A DNA stretch of 39,116 nt from Acidimicrobiales bacterium (GCA_022452035.1 JAKURV010000020.1:1-39116), one strand, 5' to 3'; counted from the first letter of the stretch, positions 16,298-24,467 are shown. Notes: generated from the sequence alone by a model not told the origin. A program made the numbers and translations.

Positions 16298-17473
16298 TCA
16301 GGTCACCCGGAGCCAGGCGATCGGCTTAGAAGCCGTTACCCGCTCGGTGTCCACGGCTAACCATCCCATCAGTTCGCCGGCGAATGGCGAGCGGACCTCG
16401 GTGACTCCAATGTGTCCGAGGAGGTCCCCGGCGGCCACCACGTTTCCTGGGCCGAGATTGGCTAACGGGGCAAAAACGCCGGCACATGGGCTGACAACCA
16501 TCCGGTCAGTTGCGAACAAGTGCTCGCCCTCCTGCCCGGAGAGGCTGTCTTCCGGAGGGGCGGCCAGGGCGTCCAGCAGGGCGTCCAGGTGGCCCGGGGT
16601 GTTGACAGTGAGCCGAACAGCACTCTTCAAGGTCCGCTTCGCTAGACCGGTTAGGACGTTGCCGGGGCCTAACTCGACGAAGGTTGTGAACCCGGCATCA
16701 GCGAGGGTCCGGAGGCTCTGTGACCATCGCACCGGGCTACAGAGCTGGGCGTTCATCAGGACCCGCCAAGTGGCCGGGTTGGTATGGCTGCTGGCATCCA
16801 CGTTGGCGACCACTACGCCCTCTGGCTGGCGTACGTCGGTCCGCTCGATGGCCTCCTCGAGTCGGTCGCGAGCCGGAGCCATATACGGCGTGTGGAAGGC
16901 GCCGGAGACCTCCAGAACGGCTACCCGTTTGGCTCCTCGGCCCTTGGCCTCCTCGCCGGCCGCGGCCACGCCGTCTGGAGAGCCGGCGATTACCACCTGT
17001 CCCGGGGCGTTGTAGTTGGCCACCCAGACGTCGTCGTCGACAGCGGTGCAGGCCTCTTCTACTCCGGTGTCGTCTAGGCCCAGTACGGCGGCCATGGTTC
17101 CCAGCGGGTCTTGGGTCGCTACATGCATGGCCTCGCCACGTTCGACCACGAGGGAAACGGCGTCGGCGAAGTCCAGCGCGCCAGAGGCAGTGAGGGCGCT
17201 GTACTCACCCAGGCTGTGCCCGGCATGACCGGCGGCATCGATGCCCAGGCGCTCGACGGCGTCCAGGACCACCATGCTGGTCACGAAGGTGGCCAACTGG
17301 GCGTTGTGGGTCTCGCGGAGTTGGTCAGCATCGGCAGCCAGTAGGAGGTGGGCTACGTCCTGCCCGCTGGCCGCAGAGGCCTCCTCGACCAGTTCCCAGG
17401 ACGGATGGTCGGCCCACGGGGCCCCCATGCCTGGCTGCTGGGAACCTTGGCCGGAGTAGGTGAAGGCGATCAT
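16298..17473 (-). CDS. fabD: Malonyl-CoA:ACP transacylase fused to a biotinyl/lipoyl-like domain
   Basis: Residues 1-305 are FabD, which loads malonate onto ACP. GQGSQ is at 8-12, the nucleophile S87 lies in GHSLGEYSAL, R112 in VVERGE and H194 in SGAFHTPYM. Normal FabD ends near residue 310. Here a linker leads to about 67 more residues (325-391) with the two-part pattern of a biotinyl/lipoyl barrel: VVSPCAGVFAPLANLGPGN, VVAAGDLLGHIG, then VRSPFAGELMGWLAV, RVTASKPIAWLRV. The turn that normally carries MKM or DKA with the modified lysine is shortened to IGVTEV and has no lysine, so attachment of biotin or lipoate is unlikely. The ATG has an AGGAG upstream. First gene of the fab operon. fabH is not adjacent. 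Confidence 0.92.
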   Translation of the reverse strand: MIAFTYSGQGSQQPGMGAPWADHPSWELVEEASAASGQDVAHLLLAADADQLRETHNAQLATFVTSMVVLDAVERLGIDAAGHAGHSLGEYSALTASGALDFADAVSLVVERGEAMHVATQDPLGTMAAVLGLDDTGVEEACTAVDDDVWVANYNAPGQVVIAGSPDGVAAAGEEAKGRGAKRVAVLEVSGAFHTPYMAPARDRLEEAIERTDVRQPEGVVVANVDASSHTNPATWRVLMNAQLCSPVRWSQSLRTLADAGFTTFVELGPGNVLTGLAKRTLKSAVRLTVNTPGHLDALLDALAAPPEDSLSGQEGEHLFATDRMVVSPCAGVFAPLANLGPGNVVAAGDLLGHIGVTEVRSPFAGELMGWLAVDTERVTASKPIAWLRVT

Positions 17474-17605
17474 CGGTTCTGGTGGTCTCCTGGAGCGGCC
17501 TGGCCGCGGGTCGCTCAGCGGCAGTGTGCCCGACCCGGCGCCCCATAGTGTGGCCGATCCGGGTCCTCAAAGGGAACGGTCGTACTCCGCAAGTGAGGCA
17601 GCCAG

Positions 17606-17634
17606 TTAGATGGACGAAGGGCGGCCGGTAGGAT
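17606..17634 (+). promoter_or_regulatory. Promoter of tRNA-Leu(CAA)
   Basis: TTAGAT (17606-17611) and TAGGAT (17629-17634) are separated by 17 bp. The predicted start falls near 17641, just before the tRNA at 17644. The -10 is good and the -35 only fair. Confidence 0.55.
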
Positions 17635-17643
17635 CGGTCGATC

Positions 17644-17730
17644 GCCCGGGTGGCGGAATTGGCAGACGCGGAGGACTCAAAATCCTCTGGCCGTGAGGTC
17701 GTGCGGGTTCAAGTCCCGCCCCGGGCACCA
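17644..17730 (+). tRNA. tRNA-Leu(CAA), CCA encoded
   Basis: A complete class II tRNA of 87 nt. The acceptor GCCCGGG (17644-17650) pairs with CCCGGGC (17720-17726), followed by A and an encoded CCA (17728-17730). The anticodon stem GAGGA/TCCTC encloses CTCAAAA, giving anticodon CAA, which reads UUG. The T-arm is GCGGG-TTCAAGT-CCCGC, and a long variable arm lies between. All arms pair fully. Confidence 0.97.
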
Positions 17731-17766
17731 CCACCGCGACATCGAGGGGCGTACCGGGCTGACCCG

Positions 17767-17772
17767 TAGGCT
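17767..17772 (+). promoter_or_regulatory. -10 element of the gene at 17783, leaderless type
   Basis: TAGGCT lies 10 nt before the ATG, so any leader would be only a few bases long. No ribosome-binding site is present between them. Confidence 0.45.
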
Positions 17773-17782
17773 GGACCGTCCC

Positions 17783-18073
17783 ATGACACGACCGGTTATC
17801 GAAAGACGGCTGACCGAGCTCGGCGAACGCCTACGACGGCTCCGAGCGGACCTCCTGGTGGCCGAGGAGCAGTTGGCGCACTTTGCTGCCGATGCCAACG
17901 ATGCACGCGTCCGGTCGCTGGTCTCCGAGACGGCCATCTCGGAGCGGGCCCACCGGGGAGCTGACCGCCATGCTCGGGCCATGGCCCGCCACCGTGACGA
18001 GGTAGTGGCTGAGATTGCCCGGCTCGAGGCCACTCAGGACGAGTTGCTGGACCGGCTCACTGCCGATGGCTGA
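17783..18073 (+). CDS. Coiled-coil hypothetical protein upstream of pdtaR
   Basis: A 96-residue protein of unknown function, almost entirely a charged helix (ERRLTELGERLRRLRADL, then VVAEIARLEATQDELLDRL), probably a coiled coil. No cysteines, signal peptide or membrane segment are seen. I chose the ATG at 17783. The frame is open further back through the tRNA-Leu 3' half, which cannot be coding. A -10-like TAGGCT lies 10 nt upstream. Its end overlaps the next gene by 8 nt (ATGGCTGA), so the protein is made together with the ANTAR response regulator and may act with it. That link is inference. Confidence 0.8.
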   Translation: MTRPVIERRLTELGERLRRLRADLLVAEEQLAHFAADANDARVRSLVSETAISERAHRGADRHARAMARHRDEVVAEIARLEATQDELLDRLTADG

Positions 18074-18689
18074 CGGGGTCGGCTCGGTGAGGGTCGACAC
18101 CGCCGACCTTCCACCACCGGTGAGGGTGGTGCTGGCCGAGGATGAGGCCATCATCCGTCTGGACCTCCGTGAGACTCTGGAGGACGAGGGCTACCAGGTG
18201 GTGGGAGACACTGGTCGCGGGGACCACGCCGTGGAGCTCGTTGCCGAGTTAGACCCCGACGTGGTGATTTTGGACATCAAGATGCCGGGCCTGGACGGCA
18301 TCGAGGCCGCCCGACGGATCGCCGCCTCCCATGATGCCGCCGTGGTCATCCTTACTGCCTTCAGCCAACGGGACTTGATCAATCAGGCCATTGAGGCCGG
18401 CGCTCTGGCCTATCTGGTCAAGCCGTTCCAGCGGTCCGACCTCGTCCCAGCAGTGGAGGTGGCCCTGGCCCGACATCGTGAGATGCGAGCGCTTACCGAC
18501 CAGGCCCGGACCCTGGCCGAACGCCTGGAGGCCCGGAAGGTGATCGACCGGGCTAAGGGTCTGCTGATGGACGAGGCCGGCATGGCCGAAGAGCAGGCAT
18601 TCGGGTTCATCCGGTCGGCGGCCATGTCTGGCCGGCGCTCAATGGCCGACGTGGCCCGAGCAGTGATCGAGGAGGGCCTCCGGCCTTAG
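18066..18689 (+). CDS. pdtaR: ANTAR-domain response regulator, PdtaR-like
   Basis: A two-component regulator of 207 residues that acts on RNA rather than DNA. The receiver domain (about 20-140) has the acidic pair E25-D26 (LAEDEA), phospho-acceptor D70 (VVILDIKMPG), T97 and K119 (YLVKPF). The C-terminal ANTAR domain (about 150-205) shows ARKVIDRAKGLLMDEAGM and the second helix pair FGFIRSAAMSGRRSMADVA. ANTAR domains bind paired hexaloop hairpins in leaders and cause antitermination. It sits in the same place before polA as Rv1626 (PdtaR) in M. tuberculosis. The sensor kinase PdtaS is not in the window. Translation is coupled to the coiled-coil gene. Confidence 0.93.
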   Translation: MADGVGSVRVDTADLPPPVRVVLAEDEAIIRLDLRETLEDEGYQVVGDTGRGDHAVELVAELDPDVVILDIKMPGLDGIEAARRIAASHDAAVVILTAFSQRDLINQAIEAGALAYLVKPFQRSDLVPAVEVALARHREMRALTDQARTLAERLEARKVIDRAKGLLMDEAGMAEEQAFGFIRSAAMSGRRSMADVARAVIEEGLRP

Positions 18690-18734
18690 AAGCGGTACCG
18701 TCCCGGCGTCCAGAGGCGATCACAGGGCCCGCGG

Positions 18735-18740
18735 TATGGT
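18735..18740 (+). promoter_or_regulatory. -10 element of polA, leaderless type
   Basis: TATGGT lies 6 nt before the GTG at 18747. The spacing favours this GTG over the in-frame TTG at 18744. Confidence 0.5.
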
Positions 18741-18746
18741 CGGTTG

Positions 18747-21422
18747 GTGTCTGGCCTATTCCTTCTCGACGGCAATTCGCTGACCTACCGGGCGTTCTTT
18801 GCCATCCCCCGGGACATGGTCACCGCCTCGGGTCAGGAGACCAACGCTGTCTTCGGCTTCACCCAGATGCTGATCTCCCTTCTGCGGGACCACGAGCCCG
18901 ACGGGGTGGCGGTGGCCTTTGATCGGCCGGGAGGCACTTTCCGCCACGACCGCCTGCCGTCCTACAAGGCCAACCGGGAGAAGCAGGAGGACAGCCTCTA
19001 CCAGCAGTTGGACCTGGTTAGGGAGCTGGTTGACGCTCTGGGACTACTCGTTGCGGAAGCCGACGGCTACGAGGCCGATGATGTTATTGCCACCCTGGCC
19101 ACTGTGGCCCGCGACGCCGGGCGGGACGTGACCGTGGTGACCGGCGACCGGGATAGTTACCAGTTGGTGGAGGACCCCCACGTCCAGGTGCTCTACAACA
19201 AACGGGGCGTATCGGACTATGCCCTGTACGACGAGGCCGGGATACTGGAGCGCACCGGCGTACGGCCCGCCGACTACGTGGCCTACGCGGCCCTTCGAGG
19301 CGACCCGTCTGACAACCTGCCCGGGGTACCGGGGGTGGGGGAGAAGACGGCAGCCAAGCTTGTCAACGCCTACGGAGGCCTGGACGGGATCTTCGCAGCG
19401 GCAGGCGACCAGACACCCAAACTCAGCCAGAACCTCTCCGAGAACGAGGAGCAAGCTCGTCTCAACGCGGAGCTCATGGTCCTTGTCCGCGACGTCCCTC
19501 TCGGCCTAGAGATCGGCGACCTGGAGCGGGGCCCGGTGGACGTGGAGCGGGCCGGAGGACTCCTGGGGATGCTGGAGATGGGCCGGGCCCGGGAGCGCCT
19601 GGGCAGCCTCCTTGAGGTGGGCTTTGGCGGCCTGGCAGCTGCCGAGGAGCCGTCCAGCGAGCTGGAAATCCGGCTGGAACGTTGTACCGACACCACCGCG
19701 GTGGCGGCCGCCGTGGAGGCCCTCTCCGGGGGCGTGGTGGGCGTGGCCACCGAGGCCGACCCTGCGGTGGAAGCGACCGGTCCTGGACTCGGTGGTGGTC
19801 TTGCCATCTCCGACGGGGAACGCTCGTGGTGGATCGACGAGGCGGTCCTGACAGGGGCGACCGAGGTGCTGTTGTCGTTGCTCGGCCCGGGCGGGCCCGG
19901 TGTGGTGGCCCACGATGCCAAGCCGCTTCTCCGGGCCCTCGGGCGGCGGGGGATAGTCGACATCGGTCTGGTGTTGGACACGGCCCTAGCCGCATACCTC
20001 CTCGACCCGGCCGACACGGCGTATGACCTGGGCGCGTTGCTGGAGCGCCACACGGGCCAGGTGCTTCCGGCCGCCGGCCCGCCGGACGGCCAGCTGGACC
20101 TCACCGGGGAGGCTGCCGACCCAGCTGCTGAGGCAGGAGCACGAGCGGCGGCCGCTCAGGCCCTCCACGACCCTCTCATCGCGGCGCTTGACGCCCAGGG
20201 GCTGCGGGAGCTCAACGCCACCCTGGAGGTTCCGCTGGTGGCTGTCCTGGCCCGAATGGAGGAAGTAGGCGTCGGGGTTGACGTGACCGAGTTGACCCGG
20301 CTGCGCGGTGACCTTACTGCCGACTGCGACCGTCTTCGGGGCCTGGTCCACGAAGCGGCGGGTGAGGAGTTCAACGTGAACTCCACCAAGCAACTCCGAG
20401 AGGTCCTGTTTGAGAATCTGGGTTTGACCCCGGGAAAGAAGACCAAGACCGGATATTCCACCGACGCGGCGACCCTGGAGCGGCTTCGTGACGACCACCC
20501 GGTGGTTGGGCACCTCCTGGCCTACCGGGAGGTCGAGAAGCTCCGCTCTACCTACGGTGAGGGACTTCTGGCCGAGGTGGGACCCGGAGACCGCATCCGG
20601 GCCACCTTCAACCAGACGGTGGCCCGTACGGGCCGCCTCAGCTCCGACGCCCCGAACCTCCACAACATCCCGGTTCGGACTGAGGCGGGCAGGGCCTTTC
20701 GCCGGGCCTTCGTTCCTTCACCGGGACGGTCCTTGTTGGTAGCCGACTACAACCAGATCGAGTTGCGGTGTATCGCCCACCTGGCCGACGACCCAGGCCT
20801 AATTGCGGCGTTCGAGGCTGGAGACGACGTGCACACGGCCGTGGCGTCCAGGACGTGGGGCATCCAGCCGTCGGAGGTGACTACCGAGATCCGGAACCGG
20901 GCAAAGATGGTGGCCTACGGGTTGGCCTACGGCATGGAGGCCTACGGTCTCTCCCAGCGACTGGGTTCTTCAGTGGACGAGGCGTCTGAGATTCTGGATT
21001 CTTACTTCGCCGCCTTTCCCGCTGTCCGGGCCTATATGGACCGGACAGTCGACGAGGCTAGGCAGAAGGGATACACGGAGACCCTGTTCGGTCGTCGACG
21101 GCGGATCCCCGAACTCTCGTCGCCCAACTACAACGTCCGCCAGGCGGGAGAGCGCCAAGCCATGAATGCCGGAATCCAAGGTTTGGCGGCCGACGTTTTC
21201 AAGGTAGCCCTCATCCGCATCGACGGGGGACTACGGGCCTCGGGGGCGGCCTCTGAACTGATACTCCAGGTCCACGACGAGGTAATCCTGGAGGTCCCTC
21301 CGGACGAGATGCAGGACGTGGAGGCGCTGGTCCGAGCCGAGATGACCGGCGCTTACGATCTCCGGGTCGAGTTGGCGGTGGATGTGGCCGACGGGGCCAC
21401 CTGGGCCGACGCCAAGGGCTGA
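18747..21422 (+). CDS. polA: DNA polymerase I
   Basis: Fills gaps in repair and removes RNA primers. It has 891 residues. The 5'-3' nuclease domain (1-~290) has LLDGNSLTYRAFFA, FRHDRLPSYKANR, VVTGDRDSYQLV and GDPSDNLPGVPGVGEKTAAKL. The middle 3'-5' exonuclease-like domain (~305-480) lacks the catalytic acidic motifs, so proofreading is probably lost, as in mycobacterial Pol I. The polymerase domain has RTGRLSSDAPNLHNIP, motif A LLVADYNQIELRC, motif B RNRAKMVAYGLAYGM and motif C LQVHDEVILEV. Motif B has Tyr where E. coli has F762, a change linked to weaker exclusion of dideoxynucleotides and also found in mycobacteria. GTG start, no ribosome-binding site, leaderless -10 upstream. Confidence 0.97.
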   Translation: MSGLFLLDGNSLTYRAFFAIPRDMVTASGQETNAVFGFTQMLISLLRDHEPDGVAVAFDRPGGTFRHDRLPSYKANREKQEDSLYQQLDLVRELVDALGLLVAEADGYEADDVIATLATVARDAGRDVTVVTGDRDSYQLVEDPHVQVLYNKRGVSDYALYDEAGILERTGVRPADYVAYAALRGDPSDNLPGVPGVGEKTAAKLVNAYGGLDGIFAAAGDQTPKLSQNLSENEEQARLNAELMVLVRDVPLGLEIGDLERGPVDVERAGGLLGMLEMGRARERLGSLLEVGFGGLAAAEEPSSELEIRLERCTDTTAVAAAVEALSGGVVGVATEADPAVEATGPGLGGGLAISDGERSWWIDEAVLTGATEVLLSLLGPGGPGVVAHDAKPLLRALGRRGIVDIGLVLDTALAAYLLDPADTAYDLGALLERHTGQVLPAAGPPDGQLDLTGEAADPAAEAGARAAAAQALHDPLIAALDAQGLRELNATLEVPLVAVLARMEEVGVGVDVTELTRLRGDLTADCDRLRGLVHEAAGEEFNVNSTKQLREVLFENLGLTPGKKTKTGYSTDAATLERLRDDHPVVGHLLAYREVEKLRSTYGEGLLAEVGPGDRIRATFNQTVARTGRLSSDAPNLHNIPVRTEAGRAFRRAFVPSPGRSLLVADYNQIELRCIAHLADDPGLIAAFEAGDDVHTAVASRTWGIQPSEVTTEIRNRAKMVAYGLAYGMEAYGLSQRLGSSVDEASEILDSYFAAFPAVRAYMDRTVDEARQKGYTETLFGRRRRIPELSSPNYNVRQAGERQAMNAGIQGLAADVFKVALIRIDGGLRASGAASELILQVHDEVILEVPPDEMQDVEALVRAEMTGAYDLRVELAVDVADGATWADAKG

Positions 21423-21468
21423 TGGCCCAACGATGACCGACCCGACTGATGGACAGAGGACGTAGCGC

Positions 21469-22227
21469 GTGGCCGAGGGTGGCTCGGGACATTGGTTTGA
21501 GGAGGTGGCCGAACACCTCGGCGCCGCCTACCTCCGGTACTCGTTCACCTACGGGACGGTGAGCGAAGTGGACGCCCTGGTTGAGGCGTTAGGCCTTGTG
21601 CCCGGACAGCGAATCCTTGACGTGGGCTGTGGGCCGGGTCGCCATGCCCACGAACTAGCCCGCAGGGGACTGGAGGTAGTGGGGATCGACATTTCTGAAT
21701 CCTTCGTGGCGTTGGCCCGCGAGGGAGCGCCTGGGGGTGCCAGTTTCGTGCACGGCGATGCCCGGACCATGGAGTTTGACGCGGAGTTCGATGCTGCCCT
21801 ATCGCTGTGCCAGGGGGCGTTTGGCTTGGCCGGGGGCCCGGGGGTCGACCCGGCGGCTCTCGACCCCGACGGGGCGGTTCTGGACCGTATCGCCGCGGCG
21901 CTCCGGCCCGGGGGCCGGATAGCCCTCACCGCCTTTTCGGCCTACTTCCAGATCCGGTTCCTGGACGACGACGACCATTTTGACGCCGATTCAGGGGTGA
22001 ATCGGGAGCGGACGGTCCTGAGGAATCAGGAAGGTGTGGAGGCCCTGGCCGACCTATGGACCAGCTGCTTTACTCCGCGGGAACTTCGGTTGCTCTGCGA
22101 CCGGGCGGGCCTCGACGTCGACGAAGTTCGGTCGGTCACCCCGGGCGACTACGCCCCCCGATTGCCGGACCTCGAGCACCCAGAGTTCCTCGTTTTAGGC
22201 CGCCGACAGGCCGTTTCCGGAGCCTGA
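21469..22227 (+). CDS. Class I SAM-dependent methyltransferase
   Basis: A 252-residue Rossmann-fold methyltransferase. SAM motif I is ILDVGCGPGRHAHELARRG (49-67), followed by VVGIDIS with the ribose-binding Asp, HGDARTMEF, and LRPGGRIALTAF as the post-II/III segment. The substrate is unknown. Family relatives act on small molecules or lipids. GTG start with GAGG about 8 nt upstream. It lies between polA and rpsA, a position held by unrelated genes in M. tuberculosis. Fold sure, role not assigned. Confidence 0.85.
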   Translation: MAEGGSGHWFEEVAEHLGAAYLRYSFTYGTVSEVDALVEALGLVPGQRILDVGCGPGRHAHELARRGLEVVGIDISESFVALAREGAPGGASFVHGDARTMEFDAEFDAALSLCQGAFGLAGGPGVDPAALDPDGAVLDRIAAALRPGGRIALTAFSAYFQIRFLDDDDHFDADSGVNRERTVLRNQEGVEALADLWTSCFTPRELRLLCDRAGLDVDEVRSVTPGDYAPRLPDLEHPEFLVLGRRQAVSGA

Positions 22228-22259
22228 AGCCGACAGAAGGGGTTACCGGGAGTGGCCGG

Positions 22260-22265
22260 TAGGCT
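22260..22265 (+). promoter_or_regulatory. Candidate -10 element of rpsA
   Basis: TAGGCT lies 75 nt before the rpsA GTG, so this message would have a leader of about 70 nt, unlike the leaderless genes nearby. The leader holds a small possible stem (CCGAA near 22285 with TTCGG near 22302). Feedback on S1 synthesis through the leader is known in E. coli. Here it is only a possibility. Confidence 0.35.
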
Positions 22266-22340
22266 CAGCCGGTCCGAATCGCGTCCTGACGAGTTTCGGC
22301 GCTCCCGTATCCATCTACTCCCATCCGACGAGAAGAATCC

Positions 22341-23744
22341 GTGTCCGACCTGACCCTGACTGCACCAGCCCCCGACTCCCCGCCCATGGGGACCTTCGAC
22401 GAGAGCGGTGCCTACACCCCCCGCCCCATTACCGAGAACGACCTCGGAAGCCTGACCCTGGACGAGGCGTATTCGGCCACCATGGTCGATATCCAGAACG
22501 GCCAGTTGGTCGAGGGGACGGTCGTCCGGGTCGACAAGGACGAGGTCCTGCTGGACATCGGCTACAAGTCGGAGGGCGTGATCCCGCCGCGGGAGCTCTC
22601 CATCCGGAATGGCGTGGACCCCAGCGAGATCGTTGCCGTTGGCGAGAAGATCGAGGCAGTGGTCCTCCAGCGGGAGGACAAGGAGGGCCGTCTGGTCCTG
22701 TCCAAGAAGCGGGCCCAGTACGAGCGGGCCTGGGGCAGGATCGAGGAGATCAAAGAGGGTGACGGGATGGTCTCTGGCTCGGTCATCGAGGTCGTCAAGG
22801 GCGGCCTCATAGTGGACATCGGCCTCCGGGGCTTCCTGCCCGCCTCGCTGGTCGAGTTGCGCCGGGTGCGTGACCTGCAGCCGTACATCGGCACCACGGT
22901 CGACGCGAAAATCATCGAACTGGACAAGAACCGCAACAACGTGGTCCTGTCCCGCCGGGCCTGGTTGGAAGAGACTCAGAAAGAGCAACGCGAGGAGTTC
23001 CTCCACGACCTACGCCCGGGAGAGGTCCGCGGGGGGGTGGTGTCCAGCGTGGTCAACTTCGGGGCCTTTGTAGACCTGGGTGGCATGGACGGCCTTGTCC
23101 ACGTCTCGGAGTTGTCCTGGAAGCACGTCGACCACCCCGGTTCGGTGGTAGCGGTCGGCGATGAGATCGAGGTTCAGGTACTGGAAGTCGACCTCAGTCG
23201 GGAGCGGATCAGTCTCTCGCTGAAGGCAACCCAGCAGGATCCCTGGCAGGAGTTCGCTGGGGCCCACCAGGTGGGGGAGCTGGTATACGGCCGGGTGACC
23301 AAGTTGGTGCCGTTCGGCTCGTTCGTCCAAGTGGGCGACGGGATTGAGGGCCTGGTCCACATCTCGGAGATGTCGGCTCACCACGTAGAGCTTCCCGAAC
23401 AGGTGGTCACCCCGGGCGAGGAACTCTGGGTGAAGATCATCGACCTGGACCTCCAACGTCGCCGGATCAGCCTGTCGATCAAGCAGGCAGCCGAGGGTGG
23501 TGTGGTGGCCGCTGAGTACCAGGAGCACTTTGGCGAGCACGCCTACGATGACGAGGGCAACTACATCGGCGGCGAGAGTTCCGAGGGCCAAGAGGCCTGG
23601 GCGGAGTTCTACGGCGAAAGTGACGCTGTTGAGGGGGCTTCGGTCGAAGAGGTGGACGCCGTTGAGGGGGCTTCGGTCGAAGAGGTGGACGCCGTTGAGG
23701 AGGCTTCGGTCGAAGACGCCGAGCCGGAGACCACCGAGGTCTGA
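22341..23744 (+). CDS. rpsA: Ribosomal protein S1
   Basis: A 30S protein of 467 residues that helps mRNA bind the ribosome. Four S1 RNA-binding domains can be read: EGTVVRVDKDEVLLDIGYKS (about 54-125), SGSVIEVVKGGLIVDIG (about 140-215), GGVVSSVVNFGAFVDLGG (about 230-300) and YGRVTKLVPFGSFVQVGDG (about 315-387). The E. coli protein has six. Four is usual for Actinobacteria. The C-terminal tail is acidic and contains near-perfect tandem repeats of an 11-residue unit. GTG start with a weak GAGAAG upstream. The order methyltransferase-rpsA-coaE-uvrB follows the actinobacterial layout. Confidence 0.96.
   Translation: MSDLTLTAPAPDSPPMGTFDESGAYTPRPITENDLGSLTLDEAYSATMVDIQNGQLVEGTVVRVDKDEVLLDIGYKSEGVIPPRELSIRNGVDPSEIVAVGEKIEAVVLQREDKEGRLVLSKKRAQYERAWGRIEEIKEGDGMVSGSVIEVVKGGLIVDIGLRGFLPASLVELRRVRDLQPYIGTTVDAKIIELDKNRNNVVLSRRAWLEETQKEQREEFLHDLRPGEVRGGVVSSVVNFGAFVDLGGMDGLVHVSELSWKHVDHPGSVVAVGDEIEVQVLEVDLSRERISLSLKATQQDPWQEFAGAHQVGELVYGRVTKLVPFGSFVQVGDGIEGLVHISEMSAHHVELPEQVVTPGEELWVKIIDLDLQRRRISLSIKQAAEGGVVAAEYQEHFGEHAYDDEGNYIGGESSEGQEAWAEFYGESDAVEGASVEEVDAVEGASVEEVDAVEEASVEDAEPETTEV
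23628..23720 (+). repeat. 33-bp tandem repeat in the rpsA 3' end
   Basis: Two identical 33-bp units (23628-23660 and 23661-23693) are followed by a shortened third copy (23694-23720) with one substitution and a 6-bp deletion. Each unit codes for VEGASVEEVDA, so length changes by whole units keep the frame. The sequence identity at DNA level points to recent slippage or recombination. Confidence 0.9.
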
Positions 23745-23753
23745 TCGGAGCGG

Positions 23754-23769
23754 GTCGTCTCCAGACGAC
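23754..23769 (+). repeat. Inverted repeat immediately before coaE
   Basis: GTCGTCT and AGACGAC are perfect 7-nt arms around CC, ending 7 nt before the coaE ATG, where a ribosome-binding site would be. It could be a hairpin that limits coaE translation, a weak end to the rpsA message, or a protein site. No T-run follows. Confidence 0.5.
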
Positions 23770-23776
23770 TCACCCC

Positions 23777-24424
23777 ATGCTGGAGATCGGCCTAACCAGC
23801 GGCATCGGCTCCGGGAAGTCCACTGTGGCCGGCCTGTTGGTCGATCGCGGTGCCACTCTGTTGGATGCCGACGCCATCGTCCGGGAACTCCAACAGCCGG
23901 GTACGCCGGTCTTCGCTGCCATGGTGGCCCGTTGGGGCGACGAGGTGGTGGCCGATGACGGAACCCTGGACCGCGGAGCCGTGGCCGCTCGGGCCTTCAC
24001 CGACCCCGACGAGCTAGTTGCCCTAAACGCCATCGTCCACCCGGCCGTGGGAGACGAGATGACTCGTCGACGTCGTGACCTCGCGACAACCGACGACACC
24101 GTGGTCTTAGATATCCCCCTATTGGTGGAGTCAGGCCATGAGGGGCTAGGGGGTGTCATCGTGGTCGACGTGGATCCAGAGCTGGCCTTAGCCCGTCTGG
24201 TGGTCAGCCGGGGCTTGACTGCCGAGGACGCCCGCAACCGGATCGCCCGCCAAGCCTCCCGTGAAGAACGGCTAGCCCGGGCCGACCTGGTGGTCGACAA
24301 CGGCGGCAGCCTGGACGACCTGGCACACGAGGTGGACCGTGCCTGGGCCTGGATCGCCACCCTGGATCGACCACCTCCCGGCCATGAGGTTCACCGGATC
24401 GGAAGCCGGACCGAGCGGAACTGA
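23777..24424 (+). CDS. coaE: Dephospho-CoA kinase
   Basis: Phosphorylates the 3'-OH of dephospho-CoA, the last step of coenzyme A synthesis. It has 215 residues, a P-loop NMP-kinase fold. The Walker A loop is GIGSGKST (9-16), DADAIVREL carries the substrate Asp, and [12 protein letters not shown] and [16 protein letters not shown] are family motifs. It is the single-domain form, without the C-terminal GrpB/UPF0157 extension found in mycobacterial CoaE. No ribosome-binding site is seen. An inverted repeat occupies that position. Confidence 0.94.
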   Translation: MLEIGLTSGIGSGKSTVAGLLVDRGATLLDADAIVRELQQPGTPVFAAMVARWGDEVVADDGTLDRGAVAARAFTDPDELVALNAIVHPAVGDEMTRRRRDLATTDDTVVLDIPLLVESGHEGLGGVIVVDVDPELALARLVVSRGLTAEDARNRIARQASREERLARADLVVDNGGSLDDLAHEVDRAWAWIATLDRPPPGHEVHRIGSRTERN

Positions 24425-24461
24425 AGTCCCTAACGGCCGGGAGCCCCTTGCGGACGCTGGG

Positions 24462-24467
24462 TACCAT
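24462..24467 (+). promoter_or_regulatory. -10 element of uvrB, leaderless type
   Basis: TACCAT lies 6 nt before the uvrB ATG at 24474. A degenerate LexA-like box (GAACTGAAGTCC, 24418-24429, one mismatch to GAAC-N4-GTTC) lies 32 nt upstream and could regulate this promoter. That link is uncertain. Confidence 0.45.

Noticed and set aside
20900-20945. Tyr in Pol I motif B as a novel change
   Set aside because: The same residue is known in mycobacterial Pol I and in T7-type polymerases, so it is noted in the annotation only.
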